Shown: positions 1-8,440 of the stretch, in pieces
Position numbering within the stretch: position 1 is the stretch's first letter
Layout of the letters: each line of letters opens with the position of its first letter
DNA from: Amorphoplanes digitatis
GTDB taxonomy: Bacteria > Actinomycetota > Actinomycetes > Mycobacteriales > Micromonosporaceae
DNA length: 64,000 nt
Assembly (NCBI RefSeq): GCF_014205335.1
Contig: NZ_JACHNH010000001.1
Location: forward strand, 806,001-870,000
Reading direction: 5' to 3'
Position numbers and translations under genes: made by a program
The notes under the pieces: generated by a model
Databases searched by the model: none
What the model was told of the DNA's origin: nothing
Seen by the model: only the letters and a program-made list of their open reading frames with translations

Positions 1-970
1 CGGCCGGCAGGTCGACGAGCGGGTTGCGCAGCAGCCGGCCCACGTCGCCGAAGTCCTCCAGGGCCCGCCGGGTCAGCCGCTGGAACTCCTCCGCGTCCAG
101 GGCGATCATCCGGTGCCGCTCGCGCCGCCGGGGCAGCGCGTCGGCCGCCAGCAGCAGCGCGGCGCGGTCCTGCCGCAGCCGCTCGTCACCAAGGAACGCC
201 AGCCGGTCCAGCCCGGCACGCAGCTGCCCCGCACACCCGACCGCGCCGACCACCATCGCCACCAGCGCGAACTGCAGCAGGGTCACCGCGCCGAGGCCGG
301 GCGCGGCGAGCATCGTCAGCACCGCCGGGCCGCCGCAGAGCAGCAGGGCCGCCGCACCGGCGATCAGCGCACGGCCCAGGCCGGGCTGTAGCCGCTCGCC
401 CGCGTCGACCGCGTCGGCCACCGCGACGAGGAAGCCCATCAGCAGCAGATCGAGGCCGATCGCGGCGACCACCAGGACCGGCGCGCCCAGGTCGATCGGG
501 GCCAGCACGACGACAAGGCCGAGCGCGTACAGCGCGGCCGCGGCGGCGAGGGCCGACGGCAGCGCGGTGGGGCGCACCCGCTCGCGGTAGCGCATCAGCA
601 GGACCATCGCGCCCGCCAGCGGCGCGAGCGCGACCAGCTTGCCGACGCCGGGCAGCACCGCGGCCAGCACCAGGAACACCGCCGCCAGGATCGGCCAGCC
701 GCGGTTCGCCGGCCGGTACTCCGGCGCGGCGCGGGGCAGCAGGCCGGCGGCCACGCCGGCCCAGAACAGGGCCGGCACGCAGAGCAGCAACTGGGCCAGG
801 GCGGAGGCCGGGCTCAGCGTCCAGGCGACCACCGCGACCGCGTACGCGATCAGGGCGGCGGCCGAGCGCCACAGCAGCGGACGGGTGGGGTCACGCCCCA
901 CCAGGTAGCAACCCAGCCACCAGGTCAGGGCGAAGGCGGGTACGGCGATCGCGGGCACCGCAGCAGTCAA
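1..970 (-). CDS. Multi-pass membrane protein, partial (3' end outside window)
   Basis: An open frame runs from a TTG at 970 to the left edge of the window (323 codons) without a stop. It encodes about eight or nine hydrophobic segments, starting at once with a segment rich in A, V, P and W (ALTWWLGCYLVGRDP), followed from about residue 265 by a charged cytoplasmic part (RAALLLAADALPRRRERHRM). The TTG overlaps the TGA of the upstream gene, which suggests translational coupling; a GTG at 958 is an alternative start. I do not recognise the function. The membrane-then-charged layout resembles membrane sensor or regulator proteins, but no kinase or DNA-binding motif falls inside the window. Confidence 0.6.
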   Translation of the reverse strand, partial: MTAAVPAIAVPAFALTWWLGCYLVGRDPTRPLLWRSAAALIAYAVAVVAWTLSPASALAQLLLCVPALFWAGVAAGLLPRAAPEYRPANRGWPILAAVFLVLAAVLPGVGKLVALAPLAGAMVLLMRYRERVRPTALPSALAAAAALYALGLVVVLAPIDLGAPVLVVAAIGLDLLLMGFLVAVADAVDAGERLQPGLGRALIAGAAALLLCGGPAVLTMLAAPGLGAVTLLQFALVAMVVGAVGCAGQLRAGLDRLAFLGDERLRQDRAALLLAADALPRRRERHRMIALDAEEFQRLTRRALEDFGDVGRLLRNPLVDLPA

Positions 971-1593
971 CCAAACAGACGCTCGGTACCGACACCCTCT
1001 AAAGGCCTCCCTTCCCGCTTTCGCCGCTTTCGCCGCCTGATCACCCACCAGGTGGCGAACATCATCAGCAGGAGTCCGAGCAGGACAAGCACCGGGAGCA
1101 GGATCGCCAGCACCGACAGCAGCACGCTGCCGAGGTCCTCGGCCGTGCTGGCCACCGGCGCGCCGAGGCCGGCCGTCGAGGCGTTCACCACGGGTCTCGA
1201 CACGGCCTTCACGCCGTGCACGCAGAGCGCGATGACCACACCCGCGGCGACGGGCACCCACTGGTGCGAGCCGAAGAACGAGCCGGGATCGGACACGGTC
1301 ACCGTCTGGGACGCCGAGCCGGCCCCGAACGCGAGCCCGCCGGCGGTAGGCCGGATCACGGTCTGCACGACGTCGTTGGCGTGGTCCAGCACCGGCACCT
1401 TGTCGGCGACCACCTCGACGGCGAGCAGAACCACGAGGATGCCGATGGCCCACCCGCCGGAGAGCCACTGCCAGCCGTCGGGCAGCTCGATCAGATCCGT
1501 GTATCGGGCCAGCAGACCCATGGTGAGCAGGGGGATGTAGGCATTGAGTCCCGCGGATGCCGCGAGGCCGGTACCGGTGAGCGCTTCGAGCAC
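967..1593 (-). CDS. DUF4126-type membrane protein
   Basis: A 208-residue integral membrane protein. The GTG at 1593 is preferred because the conserved-looking N-terminus begins there ([20 protein letters not shown]); a longer reading to 1707 would run into nucS on the other strand. About four hydrophobic segments are visible, including one near the N-terminus with the LNAYIPLL pattern and one near the C-terminus ([19 protein letters not shown]), ending in a strongly basic tail (RRRKRRKR). This arrangement matches the DUF4126 family, whose role is unknown. It is coupled to the downstream membrane protein through a TTG/TGA overlap and is divergent from nucS with only about 57 bp between them. 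Confidence 0.7.
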   Translation of the reverse strand: MLEALTGTGLAASAGLNAYIPLLTMGLLARYTDLIELPDGWQWLSGGWAIGILVVLLAVEVVADKVPVLDHANDVVQTVIRPTAGGLAFGAGSASQTVTVSDPGSFFGSHQWVPVAAGVVIALCVHGVKAVSRPVVNASTAGLGAPVASTAEDLGSVLLSVLAILLPVLVLLGLLLMMFATWWVIRRRKRRKREGRPLEGVGTERLFG

Positions 1594-1650
1594 GTCCCCA
1601 GGATGGCACCGCCACGCGAGCCCGCCCGGCGCGGCGGCTACCCTCGTCGG

Positions 1651-2310
1651 GTGCGCCTGGTCATTGCGAAATGCTCCGTGGACTACGTCGGCCGCCTCTC
1701 CGCCCATCTACCGCCCGCGGTGCGACTGCTGATGGTCAAGGCGGACGGCTCGGTCTCGATCCACGCCGACGACCGTGCATACAAGCCGCTGAACTGGATG
1801 AGCCCGCCCTGCAAGCTGCGCGAGGCGGACGGCGTGTGGCGGGTGGTGAACAAGGCCGGCGAGGAGCTGCGGATCACCCTCGAGGAGATCTTCCAGGACA
1901 CCTCGTACGACCTGGGCGTCGACCCGGGCCTGGTGAAGGACGGCGTCGAGGCCCACCTCCAGGAGCTGCTCGCCGCGCACCCGGAGACCTTCGGCGAGGG
2001 CTGGAGCCTGGTCCGCCGCGAGTACATGACCGCGATCGGCCCGGTGGACCTGCTCTGCCGCGACGCCGCCGGCGGCGCGGTGGCGGTCGAGATCAAGCGG
2101 CGCGGCGAGATCGACGGCGTCGAGCAGCTCACCCGCTACCTCGAGCTGATGAACCGCGACCCGCTGCTCGCACCGGTGCAGGGCGTCTTCGCCGCGCAGG
2201 AGATCAAGCCGCAGGCCCGGGTGCTGGCGACCGACCGCGGCATCCGCTGCGTGGTCGTCGACTACGACCGGCTGCGCGGCATGGAGCGCGACGAGCTCAC
2301 CCTCTTCTAG
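1651..2310 (+). CDS. nucS: Mismatch-specific endonuclease NucS/EndoMS
   Basis: A 219-residue protein matching actinobacterial NucS, which cuts both strands at mismatches and replaces MutS/MutL repair in these bacteria. The GTG at 1651 gives the family N-terminus [16 protein letters not shown]. The N-terminal DNA-binding domain contains the [20 protein letters not shown] stretch (residues 30-49). The C-terminal RecB-like nuclease domain shows the acidic and lysine residues D133 (GPVDLLC) and E147/K149 (VEIKR). The last four residues, LTLF, match the clamp-binding tail described for this family, so interaction with DnaN is expected. Length equals the family norm. The stop lies 3 bp from the convergent permease gene. 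Confidence 0.93.
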   Translation: MRLVIAKCSVDYVGRLSAHLPPAVRLLMVKADGSVSIHADDRAYKPLNWMSPPCKLREADGVWRVVNKAGEELRITLEEIFQDTSYDLGVDPGLVKDGVEAHLQELLAAHPETFGEGWSLVRREYMTAIGPVDLLCRDAAGGAVAVEIKRRGEIDGVEQLTRYLELMNRDPLLAPVQGVFAAQEIKPQARVLATDRGIRCVVVDYDRLRGMERDELTLF

Positions 2311-2313
2311 CCG

Positions 2314-3813
2314 CTAGCGGGCACTGAGCTCGACCCGGTCCTTCTCGGTGGTCCCGCTCACGTACGCCCGCGCGCCGAGCGCGGCGACCGCGCCCTGCAC
2401 CGCGACGCCGGTCCAGGTCAGCGGGGTGCCCTGGGCGATCTGCACCACCGTTGGCAGGCCGAGCAGCAGCACGTCGAGCCCGGCGAACGCGCTGATCGCC
2501 GGTCCGGTCGAGAACGACCCCATCGGGGTGTCCAGCGGCAACAGTCCGTTGTCGACGAAGCCGACGCGCGCCCGGCGGATCGTCGCGGCCGCGCCGGCCG
2601 GGCCCAGCACCAGCCCCAGCGCCCACCACGGTCCGGCCGGCAGGTCGCCGAGGCCGCGCAGCAGGGACAGGGCGGCGCAGTACCAGAGTGCGGCCAGCAC
2701 GCCGGGCACCCAGAGCCGCTGGATGACCGAATCCCGCGAGCTCAGGCCGAGCAGGCGCAGCAGGACCGGGTTGCCGGCGTCCGTGCGGACCGTCGCCGCG
2801 GCCGCGCCGCCGGCGGCCAGGCCACCGGCCAGCACGGCGACGGCGAGGATCCACCCCGGCGCGTGCGCCAGCAGCGCCGGCAGGGTGGTGGCGCCGGCCA
2901 GCCACAGCAGCCGGCGCGGCCGGCGGCGCAGCAGGATCAGATCCTGAGCCACCAGTACGGGCACCCGCGTCGACAGGCGCCGCGACCTCAGCCTGCGCCG
3001 CGCCCAGTACCGCCGCTCGATCATCTCCGTCACGAACGACGGCTCCACCCCGAACGCCGAGTCGAGCAGCGTGCCGGCGGTCTTGGACGCCTCGAGGATC
3101 CGTTCGTTGGGGGTACGCGCGAGGCGGCGTACCGCGAGCAGGAAGAAGGCGGTCACGACCACCGCGAGGGCCGCGGTCACGGCGGGCACGACGCCGCCGG
3201 CGGGCCATCCCGCGCTCGCGCGGGGCGCGGAAACGGCCGAGTCGACGACCAGCCCGGCCAGCCCAGCCGCGGCCAGCAGATAGGCCGCGTCGTCCGACCA
3301 GGCCGACCATCGGCGGTTCGCCTGCGCGTCCAGCGCGACGAGCAGCAGGGCGCCGCCGAGCAGCGCGCCGGCCAGCGGCAGCAGCGCGTCCGGGCCGGGC
3401 ACGGGCCGCGCGGCGACGTGCCCGAGCACGGCGAGCCCGCCGAGCGTGCCCGCGAGCGCCGCACCGATCGCCGCCGACCAGAGCGAGGGCAGCAGCAGCC
3501 GGCGGCGGCTGACCGGGGCGGTGAGCAGCCAGGATGCCGCCGGGCGGCTGAGGCCGAGCGGGCCGAGGCGGCGCAGCGCGAGGTAGAGCCCGCCGACGAT
3601 GACCAGGCACAGCGCGCCGCCGGCCAGCGCGGAGGCGTTCGGTGCGGCCGGCCAGAAGATCGCCGCGAGTTGCCGGTGCAGCATGCCGCCGACGATGGCG
3701 ACGAACAGCACGGCGAAGTAGAAGTTGCCGAGCGTCTCGCCGCGCTCGCGGTGCGCCGACCGGGTCCGGCGCACCCAGCGCCGGACGCTCCCGACGGCGA
3801 CGGTCGTGGTCAC
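2314..3813 (-). CDS. ABC-type membrane subunit, putative permease
   Basis: A 499-residue protein with roughly ten to twelve hydrophobic segments separated by short basic loops. It starts with GTG at 3813, overlapping the TGA of the ABC ATPase gene by GTGA, so the two are translationally coupled and probably form one exporter. After an initial basic stretch (RRWVRRTRSAHRERGE) the first membrane segment follows near residue 30. A central cytoplasmic part (EMIERRYWARRRLRSRRL) divides two membrane halves. The sequence is not close to a permease family I can name; similar ATPase-permease pairs in actinobacteria are annotated only as exporters. Substrate unknown. Confidence 0.65.
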   Translation of the reverse strand: MTTTVAVGSVRRWVRRTRSAHRERGETLGNFYFAVLFVAIVGGMLHRQLAAIFWPAAPNASALAGGALCLVIVGGLYLALRRLGPLGLSRPAASWLLTAPVSRRRLLLPSLWSAAIGAALAGTLGGLAVLGHVAARPVPGPDALLPLAGALLGGALLLVALDAQANRRWSAWSDDAAYLLAAAGLAGLVVDSAVSAPRASAGWPAGGVVPAVTAALAVVVTAFFLLAVRRLARTPNERILEASKTAGTLLDSAFGVEPSFVTEMIERRYWARRRLRSRRLSTRVPVLVAQDLILLRRRPRRLLWLAGATTLPALLAHAPGWILAVAVLAGGLAAGGAAAATVRTDAGNPVLLRLLGLSSRDSVIQRLWVPGVLAALWYCAALSLLRGLGDLPAGPWWALGLVLGPAGAAATIRRARVGFVDNGLLPLDTPMGSFSTGPAISAFAGLDVLLLGLPTVVQIAQGTPLTWTGVAVQGAVAALGARAYVSGTTEKDRVELSAR

Positions 3814-4457
3814 CGCGCCCCGGCGGCGTGCAGGTCGGCCATGTTGATCGTGGTGGTGCCGGCCGCGGCCGCGAACGCGTCGTCGTGGCTGGCGATCAGC
3901 GCCGTGCCGCCGCCGGCGAGATAGTCGCGCAGCAGGCCGGCCACCATCGTCCGGGCCTGCGGGTCGAGGCGCTGCTCGGGCTCGTCCAGGATCAGCAGTC
4001 GGCTCGGCCGCAGCAGCGCCAGGGCCAGGGTGAGCCGCTGCTTCTGGCCCGAGGAGAGCGAGGGCGGGATGACGTCGGCGTGTGACGCGATGCCGAAGCG
4101 TTCCAGCATCTCGTCGAGGCCGGCGGTCTCCGGGGTCAGGCCGTGCGCGCGGCAGACGAGTTCGCCGTGCTCGCGGGCGGTGAGGCCCGGATACCAGGTC
4201 GGGGGCTCCACAGTGGTGACGACGGCACGCCAGAACTCCGGTGTGGAACCGGGCGGGCCGCCGAAGATCTCGATCTCGCCCGCGTCCGGGCGCTGGAGGC
4301 TGGCGACGCAGCGCAGCAGCGTGGACTTGCCGATGCCGTTCTCGCCGGTCACGCAGACACCGGCGCCGACCGGCACGGTCAGCTGGACGTCCACCAGCAC
4401 CGGCGCGGAGCCGTAGCTCACCGACAGGTCGCGGACCTCGATCGCGGAATGATCCAC
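3810..4457 (-). CDS. ABC transporter ATP-binding protein
   Basis: A 215-residue ATPase of the size of a single ABC domain. Visible motifs: Walker A GENGIGKST with N and I in the loop, signature LSSGQKQRL, Walker B LLILDEP, and the H-loop histidine in IASHDD. It precedes the coupled membrane subunit and would energise it. The ATG at 4457 (MDHSAIEVRDLSVSYG) gives the usual beta-strand start. The signature has LSSGQ rather than LSGGQ, common in exporter ATPases. A heme or antimicrobial exporter is possible, but nothing in the neighbourhood decides the substrate. Confidence 0.85.
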   Translation of the reverse strand: MDHSAIEVRDLSVSYGSAPVLVDVQLTVPVGAGVCVTGENGIGKSTLLRCVASLQRPDAGEIEIFGGPPGSTPEFWRAVVTTVEPPTWYPGLTAREHGELVCRAHGLTPETAGLDEMLERFGIASHADVIPPSLSSGQKQRLTLALALLRPSRLLILDEPEQRLDPQARTMVAGLLRDYLAGGGTALIASHDDAFAAAAGTTTINMADLHAAGAR

Positions 4458-4479
4458 CGGCCGACGCTAGCAAACGGGG

Positions 4480-5973
4480 TCACGGGCGGCGGCCGTACAG
4501 CAGCTTCACCGCCTTGACGATGCGCTGCACCTGCGCCGGGGTGCGCTCGAAGGTCATCGAGGGCAGCAGCGAGGGCGCCCGGCGCACGCTTATCGACTTG
4601 GCCCGGCCGAACTCGCGCAGCCCGTCGTCGCCGTGGATGCGCCCGAAGCCGGAGTCGCCCATGCCGCCGAAGGGCAGGTTGGCGTTGCCGACGAAGCTCA
4701 GGGTGGAGTTGACGGCGACCATGCCGGCGCGCATCCGCCGGGCGATCCGGACACCGTTGGCCTTGCCGAACACGGCGCCGCCAAGGCCGTACGGCAGCGA
4801 GTTGGCCTTGGCGATCGCCTCGTCGGCGTCGGCGACCCGGGTGATGGTCAGCGTCGGCCCGAACGTCTCCTCGCGGATCGCGGCCGAGTCGTCGGGCACG
4901 TCGACGAGCACGGTCGGCGCGACGTTCGGCGGCTGCACCGCGTCGGCGCCGCCGAGCACCGCCGTCGCGCCGGCGGCGAGCGCGTCGTCGATGTGCCGGC
5001 GGATGATGTCGACCTGGCCCGGCATCGTGATCGGGCCGATCTCCTCGCCCAGCCGGAGCCGGCCGGCCTTCTCCACGACGGCGGCCACGAAGGCGTCGTA
5101 GACCTGCGTGACGGCGTACGCCCGCTCGATGCCGATGCAGGTCTGCCCGGCGTTGGTCATCGCGCCCCAGACCGCGGCCTCGGCGGCCGCGGCGACGTCC
5201 GCGTCGGCGTCGACGATGAGCGCGTCCTTGCCGCCGGCCTCGAGGATGACCGGTGTCAGGGTCTCCGCGCAGGTGGCCATGACCCGCTTGGCGGTGGCCG
5301 TCGAACCGGTGAACGCGATCTTGCCGACGCCGGAACGGCACAGCGCGGCGCCGACGTCGCCCAGCCCGTGCACCGCTTGCAGCACCGGCTGCTCGGGCAC
5401 GACCTCGGCGAACGTGTCGACCAGCCACTGGCCGACCGCCGGGGTGTACTCGCTCGGCTTGAGCACCACGGCGTTGCCGGCCGCCAGCGCGCCGCTGATC
5501 GGCCCCAGCGGCGTGAGGATCGGGTAGTTCCAGGGGCCGATCACGCCGATCACGCCGTACGGCTGGTACTCGAGGTGGCCGGCGTGCTCGGCGACCAGCA
5601 GGCGGGTCTTGACCCGCCGCGGCCCGAGCACCCGCTTGGCGTTGCGGGCCGCCCAGTCCACGTGCTCGATCGCGGCGATGGCCTCGATGATCGCGTCGGT
5701 GGCCGGCTTGCCCGTCTCCGCGTGGGTCAGCTCCCCCAGCTCCTCGATCCGCTGGACGAGCAGGGCACGCCAGCGCAGCAGCCGCGTCTTGCGGCCGTCG
5801 AAGCCGAGGCCGGCCCACCAGGCGGCGGCCACGCGGGCCCGCTCGACCGCGGCGTCGACCGCCTTGTCGTCGCTGACGGGCACGCGTCCCGCCTCGACGC
5901 CGGTGGCGGGGCTTGTCGAGATGAGGAAGCCGTCCTCGACCACGGGCAGGCCGGGAGTGCGGGTAGCCGTCAT
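4480..5973 (-). CDS. NAD(P)-dependent aldehyde dehydrogenase (succinate-semialdehyde-type)
   Basis: A 497-residue soluble ALDH-superfamily enzyme oxidising an aldehyde to the acid. The ATG at 5973 (MTATRTPG) is preferred over one seven codons upstream. Catalytic elements: N149 in the PWNY loop, the cofactor stretch KPSEYTP, the Rossmann motif FTGSTATAK, general base E245 (ILEAGGKDA) and nucleophile C279 (GQTCIG). The C-terminal extension (FERTPAQVQRIVKAVKLLYG) is typical of the class that includes coniferyl-aldehyde and some succinate-semialdehyde dehydrogenases. Motifs are intact, so it should be active; the substrate cannot be told. It stands alone, between the ABC pair and a divergent small gene. 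Confidence 0.85.
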   Translation of the reverse strand: MTATRTPGLPVVEDGFLISTSPATGVEAGRVPVSDDKAVDAAVERARVAAAWWAGLGFDGRKTRLLRWRALLVQRIEELGELTHAETGKPATDAIIEAIAAIEHVDWAARNAKRVLGPRRVKTRLLVAEHAGHLEYQPYGVIGVIGPWNYPILTPLGPISGALAAGNAVVLKPSEYTPAVGQWLVDTFAEVVPEQPVLQAVHGLGDVGAALCRSGVGKIAFTGSTATAKRVMATCAETLTPVILEAGGKDALIVDADADVAAAAEAAVWGAMTNAGQTCIGIERAYAVTQVYDAFVAAVVEKAGRLRLGEEIGPITMPGQVDIIRRHIDDALAAGATAVLGGADAVQPPNVAPTVLVDVPDDSAAIREETFGPTLTITRVADADEAIAKANSLPYGLGGAVFGKANGVRIARRMRAGMVAVNSTLSFVGNANLPFGGMGDSGFGRIHGDDGLREFGRAKSISVRRAPSLLPSMTFERTPAQVQRIVKAVKLLYGRRP

Positions 5974-6029
5974 GAACGTGAGTCTAGGTCGCATTCGGCG
6001 GCCCGCGCCTCACACGTACGCTTGATTTC

Positions 6030-6359
6030 GTGAGTCCTCGCCGCAACCGCCCACGGCGCTCCGAGCCGTCCGCGCCCTTCGGCGGCGAGGGCGCCCGCAA
6101 GGGCGTCGAGGGCATCCAGCAGTATCAGGACGGCGAGTGGATGGTCCGGTCGATCTTCGGCGGGGCGGCGGTCAAGGCGTACCGGTGCCCCGGCTGCACG
6201 CAGGAGATCCGCCCCGGCGTCGCACACATCGTGGCCTGGCCGGTCGACGACCGCGGCGACGAGAGCGACCGGCGGCACTGGCACACCGGCTGCTGGCGGG
6301 CCCGTGACCGGCGCGGCCCGACGGTGGAACGCTCGCGCAACGCGCCACGCTATGGGTGA
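6030..6359 (+). CDS. Small conserved cysteine/histidine protein, putative zinc binder
   Basis: A 109-residue protein starting at GTG 6030 with a basic N-terminus (SPRRNRPRRSE). The core has the pattern AYRCPGCTQEIRPG followed by HIV and then HWHTGCW, so two CxxC cysteines plus downstream His and Cys residues could hold one zinc ion. The family is widespread in actinobacteria and often labelled ATP/GTP-binding for no visible reason; no nucleotide motif is present here. It is followed 10 bp later by the alpha/beta hydrolase and probably co-transcribed with it. Function unknown. Confidence 0.75.
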   Translation: MSPRRNRPRRSEPSAPFGGEGARKGVEGIQQYQDGEWMVRSIFGGAAVKAYRCPGCTQEIRPGVAHIVAWPVDDRGDESDRRHWHTGCWRARDRRGPTVERSRNAPRYG

Positions 6360-6369
6360 GGATGGGAAC

Positions 6370-7167
6370 GTGAGTAACCAGATCCGTGCGAACTCCGTGC
6401 TTCCTGCCCGGCGGCAGGACATCGAGCTGCACACTGCCGACGGCCTGACGCTCGTGGGTGAGCTGGCCCGGCCCGAGGCGGGCGAGCCGGTGGCGACGCT
6501 CGTGTGCCTGCACCCCCTGCCGACGCACGGCGGGATGATGGACAGCCACATCTTCCGCAAGGCGGCCTGGCGGCTGCCGGCGCTGGCCGGCGTCGCGGTG
6601 CTGCGCTTCAACACCCGGGGCACGTCGAGCGTGCGTGGCACCAGCGAGGGCGAGTTCTCGGCGGGCGAGGCGGAGAAGTACGACGTCGCGGCCGCGATCG
6701 AGTACGCCGAGTTCCTCGACCTGCCGAACATCTGGCTGCTCGGCTGGTCGTTCGGCACCGACCTGACGCTGATGCACGGCCTCGACCCGGCGGTCGCGGG
6801 CGCGATCCTGCTGTCGCCGCCGCTGCGCTTCTCGTCCGAGGAGCACCTCGCCGCCTGGGCGGCGGACGGCAAGCCGGTGACCGCGCTGGTGCCGGAGTTC
6901 GACGACTACCTGCGCCCGGCGGAGGCCGAGGCCCGCTTCGCGGCGATACCGCAGGCGGAGGTGGTGGGCGTGCCGGGCGCCAAGCACCTCTGGGTCGGCG
7001 ACGCGGAGACCGTGCTCGACGAGGTCGTGCGCCGGGTGGCGCCGGGCGTCGAGGTGCCGCTGCCGCGCACCTGGCCGGGCGAGATGGAGTCCGGCGACAT
7101 GAACGCGTACGCGGACCGCACGGTGGCGGCCTTCTCGGACGTGCCGATGCCCAAGCCCGGGTCGTGA
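6370..7167 (+). CDS. Alpha/beta hydrolase
   Basis: A 265-residue hydrolase. The GTG at 6370 is preferred because a GA-rich ribosome site (GAGGATGGGAA) precedes it; an in-frame ATG at 6352 would overlap the upstream gene. The fold is marked by LVCLHPLPTHGG (oxyanion region), FNTRGTSSVRG, the nucleophile-elbow position GWSFGTD, and the late histidine in GAKHLW. The elbow serine in GWSFG fits G-x-S-x-G. Related actinobacterial proteins act on small esters, but the substrate is unknown. It converges on the AI-2E permease gene with a 3-bp gap. Confidence 0.8.
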   Translation: MSNQIRANSVLPARRQDIELHTADGLTLVGELARPEAGEPVATLVCLHPLPTHGGMMDSHIFRKAAWRLPALAGVAVLRFNTRGTSSVRGTSEGEFSAGEAEKYDVAAAIEYAEFLDLPNIWLLGWSFGTDLTLMHGLDPAVAGAILLSPPLRFSSEEHLAAWAADGKPVTALVPEFDDYLRPAEAEARFAAIPQAEVVGVPGAKHLWVGDAETVLDEVVRRVAPGVEVPLPRTWPGEMESGDMNAYADRTVAAFSDVPMPKPGS

Positions 7168-7170
7168 GCG

Positions 7171-8343
7171 CTACTTCTGCTCCATGCTGGGGTTCACGAC
7201 CTCGCGGATGATGAGCTGGACCGCCGCCACCACCGGGATGGCGATCAGCGCGCCGATGACGCCGAACAGCCCGACGCCAAGCAGCGCCGCGGTCACCGCC
7301 GCCACGTCGCTCACCTTCACCGACCTGCGCATCACCCTCGGGTAGATCAGGTAGTTCTCCACCTGCTGGTAGACGACGAAGAAGACGATGCAGACGATGC
7401 CCGTGGTCAGCGAGTCCGCCAGCCCGACCAGGCTGACGATGATCGCGCCCAGCGTCGCGCCGATCTGCGGGATCAGGTCGCAGACCGCGACGACCACCGC
7501 CAGCGCGAACGGGTACGGCAGGTCGACGATCGTCGCGAACACGAACGTGCAGACGCCGGCCAGCACCGCGATCGCGATGGCGCCCACCATGTACGCGCCG
7601 ACCTTGCCGAGGATCTCGTCGGTCAGCAGCCGGACCCGGTCCCGCCGGGAGCGGGGGACCAGGGAGTAGGCGCCCTCCTTGATCCGGTCGAAGGCGGCCA
7701 TGAAGTAGATGACCAGCACCAGCACGGTCAGCACGTTGAAGATCGTGCCGAAGAGCAGCTTCGCGCCGCCGACCACGCCGCCCAGCGCGTCGGTCACCGT
7801 GCCGGCGTCCACGGCACTCTGCACCTTGTGCAGGATGTCGTAGCGCTGGACCAGGTCGTTCACCGTCTCGTTGCGCTGGAGGCTCTCGATGTAGCCCGGC
7901 GCGTTCTCGACCAGCTCGCCGGTCTGCGTGACAAGCGGCGGGATCAGCGCGAACACGCCGCCGCAGAGCAGCAGCACGATGGAGAGCGTCAGCACGGTCA
8001 CGGCCAGCCACCGGGGCACGCCCCAGCTGCGTATCCGGGTGACCGCCGGGTTGAGGCCGATCGCCAGGAACATCGCGATGAAGATCAGCACCAGGATCGA
8101 GGCCGCGTTGCTCAGGCCCAGGAAGATCCCGTACGCGGTGATCAGCCCCAGCCCGCCCAACAGTCCGAACAGGAACGGGTTGCGCCAGTTGAGCGGCGGG
8201 CCGGGCCGGCCGAACTCGCCGGAGTGATCGGCGACGACATCGTCGGCCGGCACGGCATCGTCGGCCGGCGGCTCCACCGCATCGGTGTCCTCGTCAACCG
8301 CGCGGGCATCGTCGGCCGTCACCCGGAACCTCCCCATCTGCAC
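7171..8343 (-). CDS. AI-2E family transporter (TqsA/YdiK-type permease)
   Basis: A 390-residue membrane protein beginning with a hydrophilic acidic stretch of about 50 residues and then eight or so membrane helices. The family hallmarks are the early helix pair (LVLIFIAMFLAIGLNPAV, then VPRWLAVTVLTL), a large soluble loop (residues about 150-220), and the conserved region PLLVDLIPQIGATLGAII-like near ALAVVVAVCDLIPQIG. Members export small molecules, including the signal AI-2 in a few cases, or act as ion antiporters; the name does not prove AI-2 transport. Start codon is GTG 8343, with an ATG two codons downstream as alternative. Confidence 0.85.
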   Translation of the reverse strand: MQMGRFRVTADDARAVDEDTDAVEPPADDAVPADDVVADHSGEFGRPGPPLNWRNPFLFGLLGGLGLITAYGIFLGLSNAASILVLIFIAMFLAIGLNPAVTRIRSWGVPRWLAVTVLTLSIVLLLCGGVFALIPPLVTQTGELVENAPGYIESLQRNETVNDLVQRYDILHKVQSAVDAGTVTDALGGVVGGAKLLFGTIFNVLTVLVLVIYFMAAFDRIKEGAYSLVPRSRRDRVRLLTDEILGKVGAYMVGAIAIAVLAGVCTFVFATIVDLPYPFALAVVVAVCDLIPQIGATLGAIIVSLVGLADSLTTGIVCIVFFVVYQQVENYLIYPRVMRRSVKVSDVAAVTAALLGVGLFGVIGALIAIPVVAAVQLIIREVVNPSMEQK

Positions 8344-8440
8344 GACGGGGGCCCGGGCAGAGGTCGGCGACCGGTGCGCCCCGGCGCAATTTATCGGTAC
8401 TGGCCGGTGCCCGCCACTCGCTTGTCCGAAGTCGCGCTGC

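Noticed and set aside
1216-1650. An upstream extension of nucS
   Set aside because: It overlaps the DUF4126 gene on the other strand and reads as shadow; NucS homologues begin at the GTG chosen.
4418-5818. Long alternative frames within the aldehyde dehydrogenase gene
   Set aside because: They show the arginine/glycine bias of out-of-frame high-GC reading, while the chosen frame has the complete ALDH active site.
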